Source: Prevotellaceae bacterium UBA2738 (GTDB lineage: Bacteria > Bacteroidota > Bacteroidia > Bacteroidales > Bacteroidaceae). Taken from it: a stretch of DNA of 11,804 nt. The notes under the pieces are model-generated. The model saw only the letters and a list, made by a program, of their open reading frames with translations, was not told the DNA's origin and made no database searches. Shown piece by piece: positions 1 to 5,750 of the stretch. The number at the start of each line of letters is the position of its first letter. Within the stretch, counting starts at the first letter, position 1. The translations under genes were made by a program, and so were the position numbers. Location of the stretch: the NCBI GenBank assembly GCA_002353585.1, contig DEJW01000037.1, forward strand, positions 20,329 through 32,132. Direction: 5' to 3'.

Positions 1-356
1 CCAGCCTTGAGGTGAGCCTCAGCCTTAGCCTTAGATGTGTAGAAACCTGTGCACTCGAGAACTACGTCAACGTCGTTAGCTGCCCATGGGCAGTTTGTTG
101 CGTCTGCCTCAGCAGAGATCTTGATCTCCTTACCATCAACGATGATAGAGTTGTCTGTTGCCTCTACGGTGTGCTTGTTCTCACCGAACTTACCACAGAA
201 ACCGCCCTGTGCTGTGTCATACTTGAGCAGGTGAGCGAGCATCTTAGGTGATGTCAGGTCGTTGATTGCTACTACTTCATAACCCTCAGCCTCGAACATC
301 TGACGGAATGCGAGACGACCGATACGGCCGAAACCATTAATAGCTACTTTTGTCAT
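1..356 (-). CDS. gap: Glyceraldehyde-3-phosphate dehydrogenase, N-terminal part (window edge)
   Basis: Glycolytic enzyme that oxidises glyceraldehyde 3-phosphate to 1,3-bisphosphoglycerate with NAD and phosphate in the cytoplasm. About 118 codons are present, starting MTKVAINGFGRIGRLAFRQM. The NGFGRIGR Rossmann loop sits at residues 7-14, followed by VVAINDL, then LLKYDTAQGGF and a VLECTGFYTSK segment near the edge, all typical of GAPDH in the right order. The catalytic cysteine and the substrate domain lie outside the window, so intactness cannot be judged. The ATG at 356-354 is chosen because the NAD-binding strand follows at once. It is divergent from mscL. A possible -7 element at 472-479 would give a leader of about 110 bases. 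Identification is firm. Confidence 0.96.
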   Translation of the reverse strand, partial: MTKVAINGFGRIGRLAFRQMFEAEGYEVVAINDLTSPKMLAHLLKYDTAQGGFCGKFGENKHTVEATDNSIIVDGKEIKISAEADATNCPWAANDVDVVLECTGFYTSKAKAEAHLKA

Positions 357-471
357 GATTTTTTAATTTTAATTAGTTTAATATGGATTATTATCCTTTT
401 TACCTTGTAATAATTGAATTATCCCGCTATAAAAATGTAACTGAATACATCGTTAATTGAGATTTGCAATG

Positions 472-479
472 CAAATTTA
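472..479 (-). promoter_or_regulatory. Candidate -7 element for gap (TAAATTTG)
   Basis: On the minus strand the sequence reads TAAATTTG, an exact match to the Bacteroidetes -7 consensus TAnnTTTG, pointing toward gap. No TTTG is found at the usual -33 distance, so support is moderate. The remaining gap leader (357-465) is AT-rich and shows no clear hairpin. The element lies about 20 bases from the mscL -33 box, so the two divergent promoters are nearly back to back. Confidence 0.5.
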
Positions 480-500
480 CGTTTTTTTTTTGACAAATTG

Positions 501-530
501 TTTGTTATTAGAAAAAAAATAGTATCTTTG
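501..530 (+). promoter_or_regulatory. mscL promoter (TTTG - 18 bp - TATCTTTG)
   Basis: TTTG at 501-504 and TATCTTTG at 523-530 match the Bacteroidetes -33 and -7 consensus with an 18-base spacer. Transcription would start near 537, leaving a leader of about 100 bases before the ATG at 641. The reading frame of mscL is open upstream to a GTG at 530, but that codon begins in the last base of the -7 box and so cannot be the start. Confidence 0.75.
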
Positions 531-640
531 TGCCAAATTTGCGTAAAACAATTAACAAATATCAATTTTGCAAGAAAATTTGTAACGTCAAGATTGCAAT
601 AAAAAACAGTTTTATAACATTTAATTCATACAAAACAACT

Positions 641-1030
641 ATGGGATTTATTAAGGAATTCAAAGAGTTTGCCATGAAGGGCAACGTGATGGACATGGCT
701 GTCGGTGTTATCATCGGTGGTGCGTTTGGTAAAATCGTCAGCAGTCTGGTGGATGATGTGCTGATGCCTGTTATTGGTATGGTTACGGGTAACGTAAATC
801 TTACGGATCTTGCATTCAAGATTGGAGAGGGTGAAGAGGCTGCTGTATTGAAGTATGGTATGTTCTTGCAGAATGTTCTTGACTTCATCATCATCGCATT
901 CTGTATCTTCTGCATGATCAAGGCTATGAACAAGATGAAGAAGGAAGAGCCTGCTGCTCCAGAGGCACCTGCTGGTCCTACTCAGGAGGAACTTCTTGCT
1001 GAGATTCGTGACATCTTGAAGAAGAAATAA
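641..1030 (+). CDS. mscL: Large-conductance mechanosensitive channel MscL
   Basis: Inner-membrane homopentameric channel that opens under membrane tension and releases solutes on osmotic downshock. The 129-residue product is near the usual family length. It begins MGFIKEFKEFAMKGNVMDMA; residues 14-43 carry the MscL signature (GNVMDMAVGVIIGGAFGKIV then SSLVDDVLMP), which is the N-terminal helix and the pore-lining first membrane helix. A periplasmic loop (about 48-70) follows, a second membrane helix lies at about 74-96, and a Pro/Ala-rich linker leads to the C-terminal bundle helix TQEELLAEIRDILKKK. The ATG at 641 is chosen over an in-frame GTG at 530 because the latter sits in the promoter and the 37 extra residues are unlike the family. 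It is a single-gene unit with its own promoter and terminator. Confidence 0.97.
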   Translation: MGFIKEFKEFAMKGNVMDMAVGVIIGGAFGKIVSSLVDDVLMPVIGMVTGNVNLTDLAFKIGEGEEAAVLKYGMFLQNVLDFIIIAFCIFCMIKAMNKMKKEEPAAPEAPAGPTQEELLAEIRDILKKK

Positions 1031-1055
1031 CTCAAGGAGTTAAAGGATAAAAGGG

Positions 1056-1088
1056 CACCGTAGGCAATGGCTTGCGGTGTTTTTTTTT
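1056..1088 (+). terminator. Rho-independent terminator after mscL
   Basis: A 10-bp stem (CACCGTAGGC / GCTTGCGGTG, with two G-U pairs) around an AATG loop is followed by nine T residues, 26 bases after the mscL stop. This is a textbook intrinsic terminator and shows that mscL is transcribed alone. Confidence 0.9.
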
Positions 1089-1110
1089 GTTTAAAAAAAC
1101 ATTAAAAACT

Positions 1111-1246
1111 CCCATCGTCAGGATGCAAATGCTTTCAGCACTCTGTTAGATGCAATTCGCAGAATTTTACTTGCCAGCAAGCTGTCAGATAAAATCTCCG
1201 ACTCGCATCTAAGCCTCTTTCAGAGTCTTAGTATCCTGACTATGGG
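1111..1246. other. Long nested imperfect hairpin (structured element 1)
   Basis: A 136-base stretch folds on itself from end to end. The outer 14-bp stem (1111-1124 with 1233-1246) has one mismatch. Inside it ACTCTG pairs with CAGAGT, TTAGATGC with GCATCTAA, AGAATTTTA with TAAAATCT, and TGCCAG with CTGTCA around a CAAG loop. No ORF covers it and no TAnnTTTG element lies in front of it on either strand. It might be a structured RNA (mscL read-through, or the 3' side of the DUF2400 transcript) or the remnant of a palindromic element. I do not recognise a known RNA family in it; RNase P, tmRNA and SRP RNA motifs are absent. Confidence 0.55.
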
Positions 1247-1338
1247 CAAAAACAGAAAAAACAGTAACTTAGCAAACCTGCTAAAATGATTTTATACTTT
1301 GGAATTGTTTTTCAGGTTCGCAGAACCGTTGTTTTTGC

Positions 1339-1465
1339 CTGGCAATGGCGTAACCTGACGTTAGGAAGGTGCAGGACTGCGAGGTATATGGGCTTAGGAG
1401 CCTGGCTCATAAAGACCATATAACTTGAAGTGCTGAGAAAGTCTGCAAGACCTGAGCCATTGTCA
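1339..1465. other. Second long nested hairpin (structured element 2)
   Basis: CTGGCAATGGC (1339-1349) pairs over 11 bp with GCCATTGTCAG near 1455-1465, with a single G-U pair. Inside, AGGT pairs with ACCT, GCAGGACT with AGTCTGC (one bulge), TATATGG with CCATATA, and GAGC with GCTC at the tip. It ends five bases before the DUF2400 stop codon. A 9-bp inverted repeat (1245-1253 GGCAAAAAC with 1331-1339 GTTTTTGCC) links it to element 1, and a GGTTC-GCA-GAACC hairpin lies between them. It may serve as the 3' end of the DUF2400 transcript, although no T tract is visible. Confidence 0.5.
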
Positions 1466-1469
1466 GGGG

Positions 1470-2312
1470 TTATTCTTGTTTTTGTGAAATAAAACTGCCA
1501 ACGCCAATGCCGAAGAGGGCGAAGTCGCCCTTGAGGGGGTCGTCGGGGAAGGTTTCTTTGAGTTTCTCGGTGAGTCGGATGGCGGTGGACATGGAGGTGG
1601 TCTTGGTGCTTAGGAGTCCGAGGCGGTTTGCTTCTTGCATCACGTGGGTGTCTAGGGGCATGATGAGGGTGCGCTTGTCTATGATGTCAGTCCATAGTCC
1701 GAGGTCAACGGGTGAATGGTCGCGAACCATCCAGCGCAGGAACATGCAGATGCGTTTGCAGGAGGAGGAGCAGTCCTTAGGTATGACACTAACGTTAACG
1801 GGAACGGGAACGTTAACGGGAACGGGTTCCGAGCTCTGCTCGCCTGAGCCTTGGCGAAGAACGTTAACCTTTATCTGAAACCACCAAACTATTGCTTTTA
1901 TGGCATCAATGGCTCGTCTGGAAGGGTAGGGAGGTATTTTGTTTAATTCGGTTTCGATGTAGGCTTTCATGGTGCCATACTCTCGCAGCATGGTGGTGAG
2001 CGCCTCAAGAAACTGGCGCATGGTGTGGTTGGTGTAAAGTCTGTAGTAACAGCCCTCGTCGTCGGGGATGTCCTTACGGAACTGCCCTGACGTCAGCCAA
2101 CCTTCCACCTCTCCCTTGGAGCAGTCAAGAATGTATTGTATCTTAGGAAGAAACTGCTTCCTGCTGCCATAACTCAGCGATGAGGCAATAAAAGCAAGGA
2201 GTTCCTTGTTGGCAACTCCCTCCACCTGGTGCATAAACCAGGAAGGGTCACCATCAAGGAACTCCCTCGTTTCGTATCGTTTAGCTAAAGTTTTCAGGTT
2301 AAGCATAACCAT
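1470..2312 (-). CDS. TIGR02757 / DUF2400 family protein with internal PVPVNV repeat
   Basis: Conserved Bacteroidetes protein of 280 residues whose biochemical role is not established as far as I know. The family blocks are present in order: an N-terminal helical part with ANKELLAFIASSLSYGSRKQ (34-53), then SSCKRICMFLRWMVR (183-197), SPVDLGLW (200-207), LIMPLDTHVMQEANRLGLL (216-234) and FPDDPLKGDFALFGIGV (255-271). Between residues about 150 and 182 there is a variable low-complexity segment holding two exact PVPVNV copies (163-174), encoded by six hexamers at 1791-1826; it falls between conserved blocks and keeps the frame. Start is uncertain: ATG at 2312 or two codons later at 2306. It follows uxaB by 34 bases filled with heptamers and is probably co-transcribed with it. 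Confidence 0.88.
   Translation of the reverse strand: MVMLNLKTLAKRYETREFLDGDPSWFMHQVEGVANKELLAFIASSLSYGSRKQFLPKIQYILDCSKGEVEGWLTSGQFRKDIPDDEGCYYRLYTNHTMRQFLEALTTMLREYGTMKAYIETELNKIPPYPSRRAIDAIKAIVWWFQIKVNVLRQGSGEQSSEPVPVNVPVPVNVSVIPKDCSSSCKRICMFLRWMVRDHSPVDLGLWTDIIDKRTLIMPLDTHVMQEANRLGLLSTKTTSMSTAIRLTEKLKETFPDDPLKGDFALFGIGVGSFISQKQE
1791..1826. repeat. Hexamer array inside the DUF2400 gene
   Basis: Six exact hexamers read on the plus strand AACGTT, AACGGG, AACGGG, repeated twice as an 18-base unit. Positions 1797-1823 are identical over 27 bases, in inverted orientation, to 5724-5750 next to the valS stop. A further partial match, AACGTTAAC, lies at 1860-1868 in the same gene. Because the unit is six bases, the frame of the host gene survives. 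Confidence 0.9.
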
Positions 2313-2347
2313 TAAACTCTAAACCCTAAACTTTAAACTCTAAACTT
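2313..2347. repeat. Heptamer array A (uxaB / DUF2400 spacer)
   Basis: Five 7-base units on the plus strand (TAAACTC, TAAACCC, TAAACTT, TAAACTC, TAAACTT) fill the whole spacer between the uxaB stop and the DUF2400 start. Read on the minus strand they are GTTTAGA-like, so they fit the RTTNANA consensus of the other arrays. The last base of the array lies within the uxaB stop codon. Confidence 0.85.
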
Positions 2348-3831
2348 TACAGTATAGACTTAACGGTCTCAACCATACCCTTGCTCTGGATATCGTTCAA
2401 GAATCCTTCAACCATATCGGTGAGTCCAGGAATCTTGTTGAGGTCGCCGTGCTCGCCCCAGATCCAGTCAGCTGCAAGCACGCCCTCAGCCACCTTGCGA
2501 GTGTCGCCAGTAGCCCAGAGCTGCTTGAGCAGATCCATAATCTTCTGGTCGTCGTTTGGCTCGATAGGAGCACCGTCAGCACGTGTACCACCCTTGTAGT
2601 AGGTGATGATAGCAGCCAGACCGAGTACGAGACCCTTAGGCAATTCGCCCTTGCGCTCCAAGTAAACCTTCACTCCTGGGAGGTCACGAGCCTGGAACTT
2701 AGGGAATGAATTGAGCATGATAGAGGTAACCTGATGGTCAACGTATGGGTTGTCGAAACGCTCCAATACGTCAGCAGCAAACTTCTGGAGCTCGTCCATA
2801 GGCAGGTTAAGAGTCTGCATGAGCTCGTCATACTGTACCTTCTTGATATACTTGCCGATAACCTCGTCGTGGAGAGCATCGCGAACGATGTTGATGCCTG
2901 AGAGGTAAGCAACAGGAGAGAGCACGGTGTGAGGACCGTTGAGCAGGGTAACCTTTCTCTCATGATAAGGTGCCTCAGACTCAGCGATGAGCACGTGCAG
3001 ACCAGCCTGGTCAGCAGGGAACTCAGCACGGAGCTCTTCACAGGTCATGTTTTCAGCCTTCTCGATAACCCAGAGGTGGAATATCTCAGCCTGAACAACG
3101 AGGTTGTCCTTATAGCCTATCTTCTGCTGTATCTCAGCAATATCCTTGCGTGGGAATCCAGGAACGATACGGTCAACGAGAGTAGCGCAAACGTAGTTGT
3201 ACTTCTCAAACCACTCCTTGAAGCCCTCGTAGTCCTTGCCGAAGTCGTCCTTCCACAGCTCGATATACTTGCGTATGCAGTCCTTCAGGTGGTGACCGTT
3301 GAGGAAGATGAGCTCACAAGGCATGATGATAAGTCCCTTCTTTGGGTCGCCGCCAAATGTCTGGTAACGACGGAAGAGGAGCTGGACGAGCTTGCCTGGG
3401 TAAGAAGACGCAGGAGCATCGGTGAACTTACATGATGGGTCGAAAGCGATACCAGCCTCAGTGGTGTTAGAGATTACGAAACGAATCTCTGGCTGCTCAG
3501 CGAGTGACATGAATGCCCAGTTCTGAGCGTATGGGTCGAGACCACGAGAGATAACATCGATGCGGTCGAGCTGGTTTACAGGCTCACCGTTGAGACGTCC
3601 CTGAAGGTTTACGTGGTAGAGGCAGTCCTGGCCGTTAAGCCACTGTACCATACCCTTGTCGATAGGCTGAACCACAACGACTGAACCATTGAAGTTCGTC
3701 TTTGCGTTCATATTCCAAATAATCCAATCAACAAAAGCGCGGAGGAAGTTACCCTCACCAAACTGGATGATTTTCTCTGGTGCTGTGCTCTTTGGAGCTG
3801 TCAGCTTTGATAAAGATTTTAGCTGTGCCAT
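2347..3831 (-). CDS. uxaB: Tagaturonate reductase (altronate oxidoreductase)
   Basis: NADH-dependent reduction of D-tagaturonate to D-altronate, the second step of galacturonate breakdown (after UxaC, before UxaA); cytoplasmic. The 494 residues place it in the mannitol dehydrogenase/polyol long-chain dehydrogenase family: IIQFGEGNFLRAFVDW (21-36) is the nucleotide-binding N-terminus, TLVDRIVPGFP lies at 217-227, and KVTLLNGPH (293-301) carries the K-x4-N-x2-H catalytic motif (K293, N298, H301). The GEGNFLRAF form and ITSIMLNSFPKFQARDLP in the C-terminal half point to UxaB rather than mannitol or fructuronate enzymes. No uxaA, uxaC or kdg gene is in the window, so the pathway context is missing. 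It has its own promoter 55 bases upstream and is followed by the DUF2400 gene. Confidence 0.9.
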   Translation of the reverse strand: MAQLKSLSKLTAPKSTAPEKIIQFGEGNFLRAFVDWIIWNMNAKTNFNGSVVVVQPIDKGMVQWLNGQDCLYHVNLQGRLNGEPVNQLDRIDVISRGLDPYAQNWAFMSLAEQPEIRFVISNTTEAGIAFDPSCKFTDAPASSYPGKLVQLLFRRYQTFGGDPKKGLIIMPCELIFLNGHHLKDCIRKYIELWKDDFGKDYEGFKEWFEKYNYVCATLVDRIVPGFPRKDIAEIQQKIGYKDNLVVQAEIFHLWVIEKAENMTCEELRAEFPADQAGLHVLIAESEAPYHERKVTLLNGPHTVLSPVAYLSGINIVRDALHDEVIGKYIKKVQYDELMQTLNLPMDELQKFAADVLERFDNPYVDHQVTSIMLNSFPKFQARDLPGVKVYLERKGELPKGLVLGLAAIITYYKGGTRADGAPIEPNDDQKIMDLLKQLWATGDTRKVAEGVLAADWIWGEHGDLNKIPGLTDMVEGFLNDIQSKGMVETVKSIL

Positions 3832-3885
3832 TTTGTTTTTAGTTTAGTATTTTTGGTCTTTTTCTATAATGTTTTTCTACTTTTG

Positions 3886-3893
3886 CAAAGGTA
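3886..3893 (-). promoter_or_regulatory. uxaB -7 element (TACCTTTG)
   Basis: The minus strand reads TACCTTTG, an exact match to TAnnTTTG, giving a predicted start near 3880 and a leader of about 50 bases. No TTTG is found at -33; that region is occupied by heptamer array B. uxaB can therefore be transcribed apart from hisB. Confidence 0.65.
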
Positions 3894-3903
3894 GCAAAAT
3901 AAG

Positions 3904-3938
3904 TTCATAGTTCATAGTTCATAGTTCACAGTTGAGTG
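3904..3938. repeat. Heptamer array B (hisB / uxaB spacer)
   Basis: Five 7-base units on the plus strand: TTCATAG three times, then TTCACAG and the degenerate TTGAGTG. Shifted by one base these are GTTCATA units. The array starts 10 bases upstream of the uxaB -7 element, so it replaces the sequence where a -33 box would lie. The rest of this 147-base spacer is AT-rich with no clear terminator hairpin. Confidence 0.85.
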
Positions 3939-3978
3939 ATGTTTTAAGTTTTTTTAACCGTAAACTATCTTAGCCATC

Positions 3979-5049
3979 TTATAGAGCCCCTTTTGTGGAT
4001 GGAAGCTGATAGTGATAGATGTCCCTTTTCACAGCCATCCTGATGCTGCGTGCGAAGGCTTTGAATATGCCCTCTATCTTATGGTGCTCGTTGGTGCCCT
4101 CAGCCTTGATGTTGAGGTTCATCTTGGCAGCATCGCTAACGGACTTGAAGAAGTGCATGAACATCTCAGTAGGCATTTCGCCAACCTTCTCGCGATGGAA
4201 CTCAGCATCCCAGATGAGCCAGGGACGCCCACCGAAGTCGAGTGCCACCTGACACAGACAGTCGTCCATAGGCAGGCTGTAGCCATAGCGCTCTATGCCA
4301 CGCTTGTCGCCGAGAGCCTTCAGCAGACACTCGCCAAGCACTATGCCCGTATCCTCGATGGTGTGGTGCTCGTCAACCTCAAGGTCGCCCTTACACCTTA
4401 TATATAAATCGGTCATGCCGTGCTTGCCTATCTGTTCGAGCATGTGGTCGAAGAAGCCCAAGCCAGTCTGTATGTCACACTTGCCAGTGCCGTCGAGGTT
4501 TATGCGCACGGTGATGTCTGTTTCCTTGGTAGTGCGAGTAATCTCCACTATACGTTCGCCAGCGAAGAGAATCTCGGCTATCTTCTCCCAAGTCAGTCCG
4601 TCCTTGCCCAGTATCAGTGCCTTGCAGCCAAGGTTCTCAGCCAGTTGGGCGTCAGTCTCCCTGTCGCCTATGACGAAAGAGTTGGCGAGGTCATACTCAG
4701 GGTTGTTGATATAGTCCTTGAGCATACCCGTGCCAGGCTTGCGGTTGGGGTGGTTGTCGGCAGGGAAGTGGTTGTCTATCAGTATGTTGTCAAACTCCAC
4801 TCCTTCGCCTTTCAAGGTTTGAAGTATGAAGTTGTGCACAGGCCAGAAGGTGTTCTCAGGGAACGAGTCGGTTCCCAGGCCGTCCTGGTTTGACACCATC
4901 ACAAACTCGAAGTCGAGATTCTTGCGTATGAAGGAGAGGTTGCGGAACATGCCCTCGACAAACTCCAGTTTCTCGAATGAGTCAATCTGTTCGTCAGCAG
5001 GCTCTTTTATCAAAGTGCCGTCGCGATCTATGAATAATACCTTTTTCAT
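3979..5049 (-). CDS. hisB: Bifunctional histidinol-phosphatase / imidazoleglycerol-phosphate dehydratase
   Basis: Carries out steps 6 and 8 of histidine synthesis. The 356 residues contain an N-terminal HAD phosphatase (about 1-165) with FIDRDGTLI (nucleophile D8, acid/base D10), VSNQDGLGT (52-60), RKPGTGML (103-110) and VIGDRETD (126-133), joined to a C-terminal dehydratase (about 167-356) with metal-binding motifs HHTIED (228-233) and EHHKIE (321-326), then GIFKAFARSI. Length is as expected for the fused enzyme. The cysteines that bind zinc in the E. coli phosphatase loop (C-x-H-x6-C-x-C) are absent here: the loop reads DNHFPADNHPNRKP. The start overlaps the stop of the upstream membrane gene (ATGA), implying translational coupling. 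No other his gene is in the window. Confidence 0.96.
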   Translation of the reverse strand: MKKVLFIDRDGTLIKEPADEQIDSFEKLEFVEGMFRNLSFIRKNLDFEFVMVSNQDGLGTDSFPENTFWPVHNFILQTLKGEGVEFDNILIDNHFPADNHPNRKPGTGMLKDYINNPEYDLANSFVIGDRETDAQLAENLGCKALILGKDGLTWEKIAEILFAGERIVEITRTTKETDITVRINLDGTGKCDIQTGLGFFDHMLEQIGKHGMTDLYIRCKGDLEVDEHHTIEDTGIVLGECLLKALGDKRGIERYGYSLPMDDCLCQVALDFGGRPWLIWDAEFHREKVGEMPTEMFMHFFKSVSDAAKMNLNIKAEGTNEHHKIEGIFKAFARSIRMAVKRDIYHYQLPSTKGAL

Positions 5050-5666
5050 CCTTTTATACTTCCGTATAGATAGAGTAGGGAGGCGTAGAAGCCTACGGAC
5101 ATAATATTAATAATGGTATAGCACAGGGTGCATGCCACTATCATCATCACATAGCCAGAGGTGGGGATTATGGCTGTGTCGCCAAAGTTTATCTGTCCCT
5201 CCACGCTGCTGAAATAGGCGTAGGTGGAGATGACGTAAGGCAGATAGACCACCATGCTCATCACCACGAGAATGAAGAGCGCCAGAAGGGTGGTGCCCAC
5301 CACTTTGCCAAAATGACGGAAGATAGCCTTGCACACCTTTTTAATATATATCTTCCTCTTGCCTTTTATGCCACAGAGGCGTTTGAACATCCTGTAGAGC
5401 CTCATAATGGCGACGATATATGCCACGAGGGCGAGCAGGGTGAGTGCTATAGCCGCCACCACCTCTTCCAGGTATATCTGCTTGCCTGCCAGTATCTCCA
5501 CGTTGGCGTGGGTGTTTACGGCATTTGACAGTACGAAGATGAGTGAGAACACCAGGAAGTAGGGTCCCATCACCTTGGTCACCATCCACACGTTCTTAGC
5601 GAGGAAGGTATATCCCTCGCTTATGCACTTGGCATACGAACGGTATGTATAGAGGTTGGTTATCAA
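5046..5666 (-). CDS. Four-helix membrane protein, unknown function
   Basis: A 206-residue predicted inner-membrane protein that I do not recognise. Four hydrophobic stretches are visible: about 33-50, 68-91, 122-147 and 171-200. A strongly basic cytoplasmic-type loop lies at about 92-121 (RLYRMFKRLCGIKGKRKIYI). There is no signal peptide and no catalytic motif. The start is unusual: no ATG occurs at the N-terminus, and the frame is open upstream through the heptamer array back to the valS stop. TTG at 5666 is the best candidate, since it directly follows the array; an internal ATG at residue 28 would remove the conserved-looking amphipathic N-terminus. It lies 84 bases after valS and overlaps hisB by four bases, so it is probably in a valS-hisB transcript. 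Confidence 0.75.
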   Translation of the reverse strand: MITNLYTYRSYAKCISEGYTFLAKNVWMVTKVMGPYFLVFSLIFVLSNAVNTHANVEILAGKQIYLEEVVAAIALTLLALVAYIVAIMRLYRMFKRLCGIKGKRKIYIKKVCKAIFRHFGKVVGTTLLALFILVVMSMVVYLPYVISTYAYFSSVEGQINFGDTAIIPTSGYVMMIVACTLCYTIINIMSVGFYASLLYLYGSIKG

Positions 5667-5671
5667 TGGGA

Positions 5672-5720
5672 GTTTAGAGTTTAGAGTTGAGAGTTTAGAG
5701 TTGAGAGTTGAGAGTTGAGA
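5672..5720. repeat. Heptamer array C (valS / membrane-gene spacer)
   Basis: Seven perfect-length 7-base units on the plus strand: GTTTAGA, GTTTAGA, GTTGAGA, GTTTAGA, then GTTGAGA three times. The array ends five bases upstream of the putative TTG start of the membrane gene and is followed directly by the hexamer array at 5724-5750. Confidence 0.92.
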
Positions 5721-5723
5721 GGG

Positions 5724-5750
5724 GTTCCCGTTAACGTTCCCGTTCCCGTT
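5724..5750. repeat. Hexamer array abutting the valS stop codon
   Basis: On the plus strand: GTTCCC, GTTAAC, GTTCCC, GTTCCC, GTT, ending exactly at the valS stop codon (5751-5753). The 27 bases are an exact inverted copy of 1797-1823, inside the DUF2400 coding sequence nearly 4 kb away. Confidence 0.9.

Noticed and set aside
530..640. Upstream extension of mscL to GTG at 530
   Set aside because: The GTG begins in the -7 box of the promoter and the 37 extra residues do not resemble MscL.
1111..1465. RNase P RNA, tmRNA or SRP RNA
   Set aside because: The conserved motifs of these RNAs are absent on both strands, despite strong folding.
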